64,000 nucleotides of DNA from positions 4,278,001 through 4,342,000 of the forward strand of contig NZ_RCST01000001.1 in assembly GCF_013141865.1 (NCBI RefSeq), written 5' to 3'. The position numbers and the translations under genes are program-made. Under the pieces are notes generated by a model that saw only the letters and a program-made list of their open reading frames with translations, was not told the origin of the DNA and ran no database searches. Positions 1-9,827 of the stretch are shown here, piece by piece. Source of the DNA: Methylomonas sp. ZR1 (GTDB taxonomy: Bacteria > Pseudomonadota > Gammaproteobacteria > Methylococcales > Methylomonadaceae). How positions within the stretch are numbered: the stretch's first letter is position 1; the number at the start of each line of letters is the position of its first letter.

Positions 1-652
1 TCGGGCCAGTCAGATTTTGACTAGCCAACTCCAAAGTCGTATTCCAACCCGGCGGCCGTTCCATATCGTTAGGTTCGTCATTCAAGCTGAAGGATTCCTC
101 GCTATCTTGGCCGACTGAACTTCGGTTCCAAATCGCTTGCCAGGGCGCTATCGCGCCGGTGGTATAGGCCAAAACGGCATTAGGCAGAGCCATCAATGGC
201 GGGGTGCTTGCTTGACTAGGCCATCCTCCCGGCGCAATTAGCGGTGACATATTGGGTACGAATGTTTCGCCAAAAATTTTAAACGAACAGTGCTCAATTA
301 ATCCTTCAAATAACTCAATTGGGCTATTGTCTTCAAAAGCAAATCGCTCACGTATCCAAAGACTCGATTCCGTGCGTTTACCCGGACAATGCAGAAACAA
401 TGTCCGGTGATTGGCCGTATCTTTTTGACCCAATTCGTAAACCAAACTGACCGGAAAGGGCGGCACGCGCTGTTCTGACAACGCTAAAAACACCTCGGCC
501 AAGGCGCGCAGCAAATTGGATTTACCGCTGCCGTTGACGCCGACTACAAAACGAATCGCGCAATCGCGTTGCAGCGGCGAACCGCTGGCGAACAACACTT
601 TGATGTCGTTGATCGGTGGGTAGTCTCGCAGATGTAGATAACGCAGTTTCAT
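1..652 (-). CDS. AAA family ATPase, N-terminal part (runs off the window)
   Basis: The frame is open from an ATG at 652 down to the window edge, giving at least 217 residues, so the C-terminus is missing. A P-loop (GVNGSGKSN) lies near residue 40, after a short beta-rich start. This is the layout of AAA_15/AAA_21 (OLD/RecF-like) ATPases, which bind and hydrolyse ATP and often act on nucleic acids in anti-phage systems. The Walker B and signature motifs would lie outside the window. It is on the same strand as the type I restriction-modification operon and downstream of hsdS, separated by about 170 bp that hold an inverted repeat. A defence role is an inference from that position. I cannot name the subfamily. 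Confidence 0.7.
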   Translation of the reverse strand, partial: MKLRYLHLRDYPPINDIKVLFASGSPLQRDCAIRFVVGVNGSGKSNLLRALAEVFLALSEQRVPPFPVSLVYELGQKDTANHRTLFLHCPGKRTESSLWIRERFAFEDNSPIELFEGLIEHCSFKIFGETFVPNMSPLIAPGGWPSQASTPPLMALPNAVLAYTTGAIAPWQAIWNRSSVGQDSEESFSLNDEPNDMERPPGWNTTLELASQNLTGP

Positions 653-676
653 TGAGGATCTCGCTACAAATAACTT

Positions 677-752
677 CCCCCTTTGAAAAAGGGGGATTAA
701 GGGGGATTTATTTAAAAAATCTCCCCCAACCCCTCTTTTTCAAAGAGGGGGG
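677..752. repeat. C/G-run inverted repeat between hsdS and the AAA gene
   Basis: The left arm (677-709) reads CCCCC-TTTGAAAAA-GGGGG-ATTAA-GGGGG-ATTT. The right arm (717-752) is its near-perfect reverse complement. The arms are separated by a few A/T bases, so a transcript from either strand would fold into a long hairpin. Similar C-run/G-run palindromes occur as dispersed intergenic repeats in many bacteria. I see one copy here. It could also end transcription of the hsd operon, although no clean T-tract follows. Confidence 0.6.
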
Positions 753-819
753 CAACAATCTTGTGATTCGGAACAATCCATGTTCCGGCAAGTGCTTTAT
801 TGTCATGTCTTAAGCTCGC

Positions 820-2532
820 TTACTCCGCTAAATGACCGGCCAATGGCCCGTCGCCATTTAGCGCGTTTTTCAACATCGCCGCATCACGCAAGCGGCTGTT
901 TTCGTCGTCGCGTAGCGAGCGAAAGGCAGTTAAATATTCGGTTTGTTGTGTAGCCGCATTCTGGCGCGGCACACTGACTTTGGCGATCAAGCCCAAGGCC
1001 GCCAGTTGTTCCAGCGTACGGCGGATGCGGTTGGGCGAAGCGTTGAAATGTTCGATAGGCCCAGTGGTTTGCGGGTTGGTGCAGAAGTCGTTAAACGCTT
1101 CGGGATCGTCGACGATCACCAGTTTTTGAGGCCATTCGTGACGCAACATGGTCCAAACTGCACCTTGAAATTCGCTGAGTTCGTTGATCAGCCAATGGCG
1201 GGCTGGGCGATCTAAATCTTTTTGGAGCAGTGGAGTTGATTTGGACTCAGCATAAAATTGCGCGGCTTTTGAACCTCGTTCGAACAAACTTTCTTTGCGT
1301 TCCATGGCTGACGTTGTTATCTCTCTGATGTGAGCAACTCTCCATGCTTTAGTAAGCTCCCCGTTGAATGCAGAAATAACCAGTGCTTGGCTTGATTCTT
1401 TTAGCAGGATTTGCTGATTTTCTTGTCGATCTAACTCTTGAAAAATATTTCGAACATTTTCTGAAAATGCCAATTGTTCTTCGAAAGTTGGAATTTTAAG
1501 CTTGTATGTCTTTAAAAAACTTTCGGGTACACGTTGATGACCGCTGGTACCAATAAATGCTCTCGCAGCCATTTTTCGAAATACAGTTCTTCTCGTTAGC
1601 GCCCATAGAAACTCAGCGGTTGCATTTGGCTTCGGACGCAATACATGGAATTCCGTCGATCCAGCGCCGATGCCATTTTCCAACCCTAGGGCAATTGCAA
1701 TTTTCCCGTTTTCCATACAAGGGCTGATTTTGGCAAAAAGCACGTCATTTTCTATAAACCGTGTATAACCAGTTTTTACTTCCTGAAAAAGTTTGGTTTC
1801 GTATTTGGTTACTCTGCCAGAAACCTCGTCGACCGCAGCCATCGGAAGAAAAGATACGTCTTGTCGCAAATCTACTGGACTATCCAGAGGGGGATTGATC
1901 CATGCCAAATCTGCCAACAATCCGTATTTTTCATTTCCTCGACTAACTTCTGGATCTTGAAAATACTCGTCGAACAAAAGGAATATTAAGCTATGTAGCT
2001 TTGCTATTTGGGTGTTACGTGCGGTAACCAGATCGTCAAGAAGTCTTAAGATATCTACGATGCGTTGTTGCTCAAGAATTGTAGGAAGAACAATTGGAAT
2101 CCGATTAAAAGAACTTGCCGGTACACGAGGCAAATTTGCACCGGTAGCCAATTGGGAAGCGCGAACATGAACCGCTGGCGCTCTTAAATAATGAGCTGCA
2201 AATTCAGGAAGAATTGCGCCTGTCGAGCGCAATGCCCAAATATCAGTACTGCAAATGCCGTCCTGTTCAGACAAATATACTTTATTGAGATTGGGACGGA
2301 GTTTGCCGTAAAGAATATCTCCTGCTTTGAATTGGGTTTTAATGCTTAATATGTCACCGCCTTCGGTTTTGTCCCCGGCTTCTAGAAGCAGGCGCCCCGT
2401 ATGACTCTCGATGTGTTCCAGTCCGATGTAGAAGTGCGATGAAATTGAGGAGGTTTGAGGATCGATTTTGGTATCGACATGTTCCAAGACGTCACCCAGC
2501 CTTGTCTCCACCCAGCTTTCCGGCAATTTCAT
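820..2532 (-). CDS. hsdS: Type I restriction-modification specificity subunit HsdS, with C-terminal extension
   Basis: This is the DNA-recognition subunit of a type I restriction-modification complex. It has two target-recognition domains separated by helical spacers: residues about 1-190, starting LPESWVETRLGDV, and about 200-400. The second half of each ends with the usual leucine-rich helix (EQQRIVDILRLLDDL; EEQLAFSENVRNIF). The product is 570 aa, while HsdS is usually 400-450 aa. The extra 150 or so residues contain a winged-helix-looking segment (HFNASPNRIRRTLEQLAALG) of unknown role. The ATG overlaps the hsdM stop by four bases (ATGA), so translation is probably coupled. The target sequence cannot be read from the protein. 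Confidence 0.93.
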   Translation of the reverse strand: MKLPESWVETRLGDVLEHVDTKIDPQTSSISSHFYIGLEHIESHTGRLLLEAGDKTEGGDILSIKTQFKAGDILYGKLRPNLNKVYLSEQDGICSTDIWALRSTGAILPEFAAHYLRAPAVHVRASQLATGANLPRVPASSFNRIPIVLPTILEQQRIVDILRLLDDLVTARNTQIAKLHSLIFLLFDEYFQDPEVSRGNEKYGLLADLAWINPPLDSPVDLRQDVSFLPMAAVDEVSGRVTKYETKLFQEVKTGYTRFIENDVLFAKISPCMENGKIAIALGLENGIGAGSTEFHVLRPKPNATAEFLWALTRRTVFRKMAARAFIGTSGHQRVPESFLKTYKLKIPTFEEQLAFSENVRNIFQELDRQENQQILLKESSQALVISAFNGELTKAWRVAHIREITTSAMERKESLFERGSKAAQFYAESKSTPLLQKDLDRPARHWLINELSEFQGAVWTMLRHEWPQKLVIVDDPEAFNDFCTNPQTTGPIEHFNASPNRIRRTLEQLAALGLIAKVSVPRQNAATQQTEYLTAFRSLRDDENSRLRDAAMLKNALNGDGPLAGHLAE

Positions 2533-5000
2533 TCCTGCCCCTCAACCATTGTCAGCAACTTATCCAAACCACTCATGATTTTCTGCTCGGTCTCTCTAAG
2601 CTCACCGATCAACTCGACGACACTCTTGTCGCTCTTGAGCGGGCTGAAATCGAAGGGTTTGTATTGCCCAGCCGACAGGTTCCAGTCGCGGGCTTCGATG
2701 CAATCCGGGTCGAGCAAATCGTCTTTCAGGTTGCCTTTGTCGTCGTAAAGCCCTTGGTCCAGCATGGTCCGGACATATTCCGGCCTGACCAAACCGTTGG
2801 CATCGTGCGAACCTAGCAGTTTGCCGTCCGTCGATTGCCAATCTTCTTTTGGCAGCCAATGGCGTACCGGAATGACCCAATGCTTGGCAGTGGCTATAGC
2901 CGTTTGCTGATCGATGGCAAGACTGCGCAGCACCACGTCGAAGCCGTCCAGTTTGGCGACTTCGCGCGCCAAGGCTTCCATTTCCTGCGTTAAATCATTG
3001 ACCGGCTGATATTCGCCGAAGCTGCTACGGTTGGCCTGGGTAAGGATGGTTTCAAATTCGGCTAGCGCGGTACTTAGCGCCGCTTTGCTCCAATCTTTCC
3101 AGAGCGGCAAAGCCGGGGAATCTTCACTTTCGAAAAAGCGCTGGACATCGCTTACGGCCCGACGAAATTCTTGGGGCAAATTTTTAATGGCTTTTTGCCA
3201 ATCGTCCAAAGTTTGTTGCGGGGCCTGAACTATTGCCGGATGCCATTTAGCCCAAATTTCGCGGGTTGCCGGTGCCAAATAGCGTTTCGCCAAATCTAAT
3301 AAAGCGGGTTGAATCTTGGCTTTGATCTGTTCTTCGGCGGCTTTTGGATCGCTGGGCATTTCCGAAAACAGTTCGTGTATGTCCCAAATCTGACCGTCCC
3401 ACATGCCGCTATCGGATTGGTTGGCAAAGGCATGACCGGCCGCCGTCAACTGGTCGGCGCTATCGCGGAGCTGGGCTTGCCGCCAGCGTTCGGTGTGGAA
3501 AGCCGGTTGCAAATAGATTTTTTCCAATCTCACCGAACCGGCGCGGCCTTCGTTCAGCCAAGTTTTGAATTTCACCAAGGCGTCCCACAAATCGTTCGCT
3601 TGACCGGGGCGGGTGTTGCGCTTGGCATCCAGCGTAAAGCCGTCGTTTTCGATTTCGTAGAACCAGACATATTTGCTGCGCGGCTCTTGCCCGGTCAGAT
3701 TTTGTTTGTCGTCGCGGCGGGTTTCCTTGCGGAAAATCAGGATCGAGGTTTTGACGCCGGTATAAGGCTGAAATACGCCGCCCGGCAGGGAAATAACGCC
3801 CTCAACCACATGCTCGGTTAGCAGTTCGCGGCGCAGGCGTTTGTGGGCGTCGGTGTTGCCGGATAGCACGCCCTCGGGAATGATCACCGCGCAACGGCCG
3901 CCGATTTGCAGCAAATCCAGCATCAGCCACAAAAACAGCAATTCACTTTTGTTGGTGAGGGAGTCGTCTTTTTTCTTACCGCCGCCACCGATGCGCGGGA
4001 ATAAGATGCTGTCTTTTTCCAGGTCGGCGGTATCGACGGTGCCGGTAAACGGCGGATTGGCGAGTACGAAGCGGTAGCTTTCCGGCGTCAGCAATTCGGC
4101 CAACTTAGGTTTGCCTTCGCGCTTGCTCAAAGAGTCGCCTTGCACCAGTTGCGGGTCGACGATATCGTGCAGGATCAGGTTCATCCAGCCGATGCGGGTC
4201 ATGGTGCGGTCATTATCCAAGCCGACGAAATTGGCTCCGTTATGGATTTCGGCATATTCGCGCGTGGTGGTGCCGGCGCCGTCCAAACGGTGCGGCGTGC
4301 CGTCCCATTCCAAGCGGACAGTGTCGGGTATTGTGAATTTGCGCATCAGGTATTGCTGGGCGCTGAACAGGAAGCCGCCGGTTCCCGCCGCCGGGTCGAT
4401 GATTTTGTCGCCGGGTTCGGGATCGAGCAGTTCGACCATGAAGCGGATCAAATGCCGCGGGGTGCGGAACTGGCCGTTTTTACCGGCGGTCGCCATTTCG
4501 CTAAGCAGGTATTCGAAGGTGTCGCCCATGATGTCCTGGGCGGCGGAACCGTCGCCGGCGCGGGCAAACAGCTGGTCGATTTTATCGATGGCGTCACCGA
4601 GCACCTGGCCCTTGTTGGGGTCGAGCTGGAAATAGGCATCGGCCATGCGTTTGTCTAAACCGCCCAATTCGGAATCGGTTTCCTGATCGGTCAAACGGCT
4701 GTCTATGGTTCTCAACCAGGGAAACACCACCTCGGCGAGATGGCGCGGATTGGTTTTTTCCGACTGGCGGATGTAACTCCAGCGGCAGGTTTCCGGATTC
4801 ATGTCCTCAGGATCGCTATCCCGGCGCTGATAGATGGACGGCAGATTACGTTCGACGCGCTTGCGGTCGATGTCTTCCAAACGTTTTAAAAACAACAGAT
4901 AGGTGATCTGTTCGACGGCGACCAAGGGATTGGTCAGGCCGGCCGCCCAAAAGCGGTTCCAAAGTTCATCGACTTTTTTCTTGATATGCGGGGCTAGCAT
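2529..5000 (-). CDS. hsdM: Type I restriction-modification DNA methyltransferase HsdM
   Basis: This is an N6-adenine methyltransferase that, with HsdS, methylates the recognition site using S-adenosylmethionine. Residues about 1-150 match the HsdM N-terminal helical domain. The SAM-binding motif I is DPAAGTGGFL (about residue 200) and the catalytic motif IV is NPPF (about residue 313). At 823 aa it is longer than the roughly 500-530 aa of classical HsdM. The extra C-terminal 300 residues are mostly helical and include conserved-looking stretches (HWLPKEDWQSTDGKLLG), as in the large HsdM proteins that accompany EcoEI-like HsdR. It lies 21 bp downstream of hsdR and overlaps hsdS, so hsdRMS is one operon. 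Confidence 0.95.
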   Translation of the reverse strand: MLAPHIKKKVDELWNRFWAAGLTNPLVAVEQITYLLFLKRLEDIDRKRVERNLPSIYQRRDSDPEDMNPETCRWSYIRQSEKTNPRHLAEVVFPWLRTIDSRLTDQETDSELGGLDKRMADAYFQLDPNKGQVLGDAIDKIDQLFARAGDGSAAQDIMGDTFEYLLSEMATAGKNGQFRTPRHLIRFMVELLDPEPGDKIIDPAAGTGGFLFSAQQYLMRKFTIPDTVRLEWDGTPHRLDGAGTTTREYAEIHNGANFVGLDNDRTMTRIGWMNLILHDIVDPQLVQGDSLSKREGKPKLAELLTPESYRFVLANPPFTGTVDTADLEKDSILFPRIGGGGKKKDDSLTNKSELLFLWLMLDLLQIGGRCAVIIPEGVLSGNTDAHKRLRRELLTEHVVEGVISLPGGVFQPYTGVKTSILIFRKETRRDDKQNLTGQEPRSKYVWFYEIENDGFTLDAKRNTRPGQANDLWDALVKFKTWLNEGRAGSVRLEKIYLQPAFHTERWRQAQLRDSADQLTAAGHAFANQSDSGMWDGQIWDIHELFSEMPSDPKAAEEQIKAKIQPALLDLAKRYLAPATREIWAKWHPAIVQAPQQTLDDWQKAIKNLPQEFRRAVSDVQRFFESEDSPALPLWKDWSKAALSTALAEFETILTQANRSSFGEYQPVNDLTQEMEALAREVAKLDGFDVVLRSLAIDQQTAIATAKHWVIPVRHWLPKEDWQSTDGKLLGSHDANGLVRPEYVRTMLDQGLYDDKGNLKDDLLDPDCIEARDWNLSAGQYKPFDFSPLKSDKSVVELIGELRETEQKIMSGLDKLLTMVEGQE

Positions 5001-5021
5001 TAACGGTTTATTCCTGGTGGG

Positions 5022-7754
5022 TTAAGCCGCATCGTCAACCCATTGGTTGGCGAAGGCGACGAGTTCTTCGATGTCTTGCGGCGGAAACAGAGCTTCCACC
5101 CGGCCGACGCGGGATAACGGCGGTTCGCTGAGGGCGGCTCGGCTGATCCGGCCGTGGCGTAATACGGCGGCTTTGACCGCGCGCAAATAGTTAAGCTGGT
5201 TGGCGCGCAAATAGCCGTGTTGGGCAATGTAGGCATCGAAAGCTTGATTGATGCGCTGTTCGCGGTCCGGCAAGCGGGCATCTTCGCACAGAATGTGGCG
5301 CAGGAAATCCGGCAACGCGGCGGTTTGGTTTTCAAAGGCTTTGCGCAAGGTGTCTTCGGTGACGAACAAATCCGCTTGATTCAGGGTGGCGGCGATGCTG
5401 TCGAGTTCGTCGTCGCTGAGGATTTCGCCGCTTTTTAGTTTGTCCAAAGCAGGGAGTTCATCAGCCAGACGTTTGACCCAGGCTTCGACCTGCTCGCGGT
5501 AGCTTTCCGCGAAGGCACCTTCGCCGCTGGGGCCGTAAATGATCCAACTGCGTTGGCTGATGGCATCCGGCAGGTTAATTTCCACGGTATTTTTGGGCAC
5601 GGCCGTGCGGTAACGCATCAATGGCGCGAAAGTCGCTTGCAAACTATTTAGGCGCGCCAAATCCAAATGCTCCCAAAATCCGGCGGTAGCAATCCAAGCC
5701 CGTTGTTCCTGCACTTTGCGGACTTCCGGAATGTTGTCGGCCAAGCTGGCAATGGCCTCTTGAATGCGCTGTTTTACAGTCAGCTGTTCGGTCTCATCCG
5801 ATTTTAACCAGGCCACGGTTAGACGCTCGCACCAAACGCGAAATTGCAGTTCGTCGAGCCCGCAGAGCGATACCAAGCGCAGCAGTGGAGCGATGGTTTT
5901 GCTGAGATGCTCGATCGCTAAATGATCGGGCTGCGGCCACTGCGCGAGTAGTTGGTCCAGTTCGTCCCAGTGCGGCCGCACGTTGATGCTTTGCCGAGGT
6001 AACACGGCCAGCATGGCTTGCAGTTCATCAATGGCGGACTGGGTATCGAGCTGTTGGGCGTGCAAGGTGCTCCATTTTTCCAAACGCAAACGGAATAAAC
6101 GTACCGGCAACGGTTCGCTGGGATGGTCCAACTCACCGTCCGGCTTGAGTTTGAAATAGGCGAAGTTTTTCCAATGATCGATGATCAGAAAGTCTTTTTT
6201 AACTTCTCCGGTGGCTTTGTCGATGTGGAGCCGGGTACCGCGTCCGATCATCTGCCAAAACTTGACCCGGCTGAATACCGGTTTGGCGAACACCAGATTT
6301 TGGATGGCCGGCACGTCAACGCCGGTATCGAGCATGTCCACCGAGATGGCAACACGCGGCATGGTTTTGTATTTGAAATCGTCCAGCGTGGCATCGGCGC
6401 GTTCCATGTGGCTGTCGATGATTTCCGCCATGCCCTGGCGTTGTAACTCCGGATAGAGGCGGTTGAAGCTCTCGTACAAGCGTTTGGCGTGGGCATGGCT
6501 GACGGCGAAGATGATGGTTTTATGCGGTAAGCCGCGCGCATCTTTTCGGCATTTGTCCATGAATTCGCGGACGATGGCGTCGTTAGTGCCTTGGTTGATG
6601 ACGCCTTTTTCAATGTCGCTGCCGTCGAAGTTGAGTTCGTCGAGTTCGACGCCTTGGTCGCGAGCCATTTGTTGCAGCGGCTCGGGCAACGCATCGCCCT
6701 GAATGCCTTGCAACTGGAAATTGGTTTGCGCATCCAATACCCGGTAATTAACCAAATTCTTATCTGCGACCGCTTGTTCGTAGCTGTAGTAATAGGACGG
6801 CAGGCCGTCACCGCAGTCGAACAGTTCGAAGGTATTGTGGTCGATGTAGTCGGTCGGTGTGGCGGTAAGACCCAGCTGGATAGCATCGAAATGATCGAAG
6901 ATGGCTTTATAGCGTTGATAGATGGAGCGATGGCTTTCGTCGGCGACGATTAGGTCGTAACACCCCACCGACAGACGTTGATAAACCTGCATCATGCTGG
7001 GATAGGTGGCGAATTGAATGCGCGCACCGGACGTTGCTCCGCCTTCGATTCGGCTCAAGCTTTCGTTAGGCAGATGGGTTTTGAATTCGGACATGGCTTG
7101 GCGAACCAATTCCCGGCGGTCTGCCAGAAACAACACTTTTTGCACACGCTTGGCCCGTAGCAGGGTATCGACCAAGGCAATGGTGGTGCGGGTTTTACCG
7201 GTCCCGGTTGCCATGACCAACAAAAATTTTCGTTTGGCGGCATCGATGCCTTCGGTCACTCGACGGATCGCTTCGTTTTGATAATCGCGGCCGGCAATCT
7301 CGGCACTGATAGCGACTTCGCTCACCGGCAGCGCGTATTGCTTTTGGTGCCTTAGACGTTCCAGATCATCGCGGGTGTAAAAACCGGCGATCTTACGCGG
7401 CGGGTAGCGGTCTCGATCCCAAAACTGGATTTCCTTGCCGTTGGTCAAGAATACAAACGGGTCGGTGCCGGTTTTGGCTTTTATGGCTTCGGCGTAGTCG
7501 GCCGCTTGGCGTTTGCCTGCCAACTCGTCACGCGAAGTGCGTTTGGCTTCAACGACTGCCAACGGCTTACCGTCGGAACCAAGCAAGACGTAATCGGCGA
7601 ATTGGTCTTTGCCGTAAGGTTGGTCCGGCGTGGCGATTTGCAACAACACTTCTTCAAGCAGCATTTTGCGCTGCTTGGACCAACCGGCACGGGCGAGCTG
7701 GGAATCAATCAACTCGGTTCGGGTTAATGTCTCGTTGGGGTTTGTTGCTGTCAC
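5022..7754 (-). CDS. hsdR: Type I restriction enzyme R subunit HsdR (EcoEI-like)
   Basis: This is the ATP-dependent translocase and nuclease subunit. The N-terminal nuclease domain shows the PD-(D/E)xK core LAVVEAKR (about residue 65-75). The SF2 helicase follows with Walker A (MATGTGKT, about residue 180), DESH (about 270) and the C-terminal helicase motif MIGRGTR. The last 250 or so residues match the EcoEI R C-terminal domain. The frame extends to an ATG at 7790, but no ribosome site precedes it. The GTG at 7754 has AAGGAT a few bases upstream and starts the protein at TATNPNETLTRTELID, so I prefer it. It is the first gene of hsdR-hsdM-hsdS. All motifs look intact, so the system is probably active. 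Confidence 0.93.
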   Translation of the reverse strand: MTATNPNETLTRTELIDSQLARAGWSKQRKMLLEEVLLQIATPDQPYGKDQFADYVLLGSDGKPLAVVEAKRTSRDELAGKRQAADYAEAIKAKTGTDPFVFLTNGKEIQFWDRDRYPPRKIAGFYTRDDLERLRHQKQYALPVSEVAISAEIAGRDYQNEAIRRVTEGIDAAKRKFLLVMATGTGKTRTTIALVDTLLRAKRVQKVLFLADRRELVRQAMSEFKTHLPNESLSRIEGGATSGARIQFATYPSMMQVYQRLSVGCYDLIVADESHRSIYQRYKAIFDHFDAIQLGLTATPTDYIDHNTFELFDCGDGLPSYYYSYEQAVADKNLVNYRVLDAQTNFQLQGIQGDALPEPLQQMARDQGVELDELNFDGSDIEKGVINQGTNDAIVREFMDKCRKDARGLPHKTIIFAVSHAHAKRLYESFNRLYPELQRQGMAEIIDSHMERADATLDDFKYKTMPRVAISVDMLDTGVDVPAIQNLVFAKPVFSRVKFWQMIGRGTRLHIDKATGEVKKDFLIIDHWKNFAYFKLKPDGELDHPSEPLPVRLFRLRLEKWSTLHAQQLDTQSAIDELQAMLAVLPRQSINVRPHWDELDQLLAQWPQPDHLAIEHLSKTIAPLLRLVSLCGLDELQFRVWCERLTVAWLKSDETEQLTVKQRIQEAIASLADNIPEVRKVQEQRAWIATAGFWEHLDLARLNSLQATFAPLMRYRTAVPKNTVEINLPDAISQRSWIIYGPSGEGAFAESYREQVEAWVKRLADELPALDKLKSGEILSDDELDSIAATLNQADLFVTEDTLRKAFENQTAALPDFLRHILCEDARLPDREQRINQAFDAYIAQHGYLRANQLNYLRAVKAAVLRHGRISRAALSEPPLSRVGRVEALFPPQDIEELVAFANQWVDDAA

Positions 7755-7790
7755 AAGATCCTTTTTTCTTCCGTTGCACGGAGATTTCAT

Positions 7791-8177
7791 GATCGATTAA
7801 TTTCGACCTTAGCGGAGGCTCTCGCCTGATTTTTTCACTCAATCAGATACGTAGCAAACGCCAGATAACTTTATAACTCTGTTCTCAGATAATGGATAGC
7901 TCACGGTAATCTTCTTCCAGCGCCAGACCATGCAGTTCCTAATTTAAACCAGCATGTTGACACGGCCTCTTCGCCAGCCAAATCATGACTTACACTGGAG
8001 ATAAAATAGTCACAACCAGATGACGGGCGAATCGAAGTTGCTGAATTCAGCCACTCAATTCTGACATCCTTATGTTGGGTTGCAAATTGAAATGGCCTAG
8101 TGACTTTGATTGTTCAGCAACAAGCCTTCGACGGAAATTTGTCCTTAGAAGTTTTAAAACTCAAGGCAGTTATGCAA
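7791..8177. other. Intergenic stretch with no recognised gene
   Basis: About 390 bp separate hsdR from the kinase gene at 8178. The short frames here have no start signal or family pattern. The promoter of the hsd operon should lie in the part nearest 7800, but I see no convincing -35/-10 pair. It may be decayed sequence at the edge of the restriction block. Confidence 0.5.
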
Positions 8178-9239
8178 TTAGCCTATACGCTTGGCTAACA
8201 ATTGCTGTAAATCCCCTTTTTGCCGCTCGATACTCCCGCACAATTCAAATAGCGCCTGCGCCCGTTCTAAGTTTTGCCGGGGCGCGCTAACTTTGAAGTA
8301 TTGGTTGCCGTCCAGGTAATCGCTGAAAAAGCGTAGGCCCAGTTCGAACGGAATCAGCCAGATGGCCGGGTAGAGATAGTCGTAGTCGTCGGCGCTGAAA
8401 AACTCGCCGGCTTCTTGCAGGTAGCTTTCCAGTAGGGTCTGGCAGCGGGCCAGGTCGAATTCGTTGTTGCTGGGGTTGTGGCAGCAGGAGCGCAGGCAGT
8501 CGCCGATGTCGTAGTGCACTAGGCCGGGTTTGACGGTGTCCAGATCGATCAGGCTGACGATGCGGTCGCTGCCGGGTTCGAATAGAAAGTTGTTCAGTTT
8601 CGGGTCGCCGTGGATCACCCGTTCGCGCAGTTCGCCGCGCTGCTTGGCCTGTTCCAGGACGGGGATTTGTTGCTGCATCCGGTCGATAAAATCCCGGCAT
8701 TGGTTAAATGCCGCATCGACGGTGACTTGCAACGGCTGCGCCAGCCGTTGCCGATAAGTTTCAAAATAGCTTGGCGTGATATGAAAGCCCGGCAGAGTGT
8801 CGTGTAGTTCAGCGGCGGGCAGATTGGCGCATAGCTTGTGGAAGTGCGCCAGGGCAAAACCGACTTGGCTGGCTTCCGCCGGATTGCTGATGTGCTCGCG
8901 GCTTTCGGCGGGCTCAATTAACTGCAACGCTCGCCAGACTTGGCCGCTGTCGTCGCGGTAACTCGCTGCTCCAGCCACCGTGGAAAGCATGGCGGGGATT
9001 TGCAGATGCAGATCGGCGGCACGCTGAGAGCCGATGTGCCGATTCAGCCGTTGCAGATTGGCGATGACCCGTTCCGGTTGCGGAAATACCCGGCCGTTCA
9101 GGCCTTGCAACACAAAGCGGTTGCCGTCGTGCGGGGTAACGAGATAGGTATCGTTGATCAGGCCGTTACCCAGCGGGCTGATCTGCGGGTTGCTGCCGAG
9201 GCCGGAAAATTGTTCGGCTATCTGCTGTAGCCGATTCAC
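8178..9239 (-). CDS. Phosphotransferase family protein, NahK-like sugar kinase
   Basis: This is an APH/choline-kinase-fold phosphotransferase of 353 aa. The N-terminus (SPLGNGLINDTYLV) matches the N-acetylhexosamine 1-kinase branch. The catalytic loop is VIHGDPKLNNFLF (about residue 212), and the Mg-binding DLD-type motif is SLIDLDTVKPGLVHYDIGD (about 230). Proteins of this branch phosphorylate a sugar at C1 using ATP. The substrate here is unknown, and relatives are often misnamed mucin desulfatase. The GTG start overlaps the rdgB stop (GTGA), so the gene is translationally coupled to rdgB in the rph-rdgB operon. That link to nucleotide and RNA clean-up may only be positional. Confidence 0.8.
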   Translation of the reverse strand: MNRLQQIAEQFSGLGSNPQISPLGNGLINDTYLVTPHDGNRFVLQGLNGRVFPQPERVIANLQRLNRHIGSQRAADLHLQIPAMLSTVAGAASYRDDSGQVWRALQLIEPAESREHISNPAEASQVGFALAHFHKLCANLPAAELHDTLPGFHITPSYFETYRQRLAQPLQVTVDAAFNQCRDFIDRMQQQIPVLEQAKQRGELRERVIHGDPKLNNFLFEPGSDRIVSLIDLDTVKPGLVHYDIGDCLRSCCHNPSNNEFDLARCQTLLESYLQEAGEFFSADDYDYLYPAIWLIPFELGLRFFSDYLDGNQYFKVSAPRQNLERAQALFELCGSIERQKGDLQQLLAKRIG

Positions 9240-9823
9240 AGCCCGGCAAGTTGTTGACTAAGCGCCCGCAAAGCCTGGCCGCGATGGCTGAGGGCGTTTT
9301 TTAATTCCGGGGCCAGCTGCGCCGACGAGCATTGATATTGCTCGACCCAGAACACCGGGTCGTAGCCAAAGCCGTTTTCACCCACCGCTTGCCGCAGAAT
9401 CCGGCCTTCCCAGACGCCTTGAGCGATGATAGGCGTCGGGTCCAACGCATGGCGTAGATAAACCATCACGCAGATGAAACGCGCGCTGCGTTCTGCGTCC
9501 GGCACGTCGCGCATTTCTTCTATTAACTTGTCCAGATTCGCTTGATCGGAAGCGCCGATGCCGGCATAACGCGCCGAAATTACTCCTGGCGAGCCGCCCA
9601 GCGCATCCACCGCCAAACCGGAATCGTCGGCGATGGCCGGCAAGTTGCAGTGTAATGCAGCGTTGCGGGCCTTGATGATGGCGTTTTCGATGAAGGTCGC
9701 GCCGGTTTCGTCCGGCTCTACCACCTTGAATTGCGATTGCGGCAGGATCTGGTCGTTTTGCAGGATGGCCTGAATTTCCCGAATTTTGCCGGCATTACCG
9801 CTGGCTAAAACGATCGAACTCAT
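9236..9823 (-). CDS. rdgB: XTP/dITP pyrophosphatase (RdgB/HAM1)
   Basis: It hydrolyses dITP, XTP and related purine nucleotides to monophosphates, keeping deaminated bases out of DNA and RNA. The N-terminal substrate-binding motif (VLASGNAGKIREI), the catalytic region (ETGATFIENAIIKARNAA; ADDSGLAVDALGGSPGV) and the C-terminal GENGFGYDPVF and LSHRGQALRAL motifs are all present. The length of 195 aa is typical. It lies 4 bp downstream of rph and overlaps the kinase gene by 4 bp. This rph-rdgB order is common in gammaproteobacteria. Confidence 0.97.
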   Translation of the reverse strand: MSSIVLASGNAGKIREIQAILQNDQILPQSQFKVVEPDETGATFIENAIIKARNAALHCNLPAIADDSGLAVDALGGSPGVISARYAGIGASDQANLDKLIEEMRDVPDAERSARFICVMVYLRHALDPTPIIAQGVWEGRILRQAVGENGFGYDPVFWVEQYQCSSAQLAPELKNALSHRGQALRALSQQLAGL

Positions 9824-9827
9824 TTTT

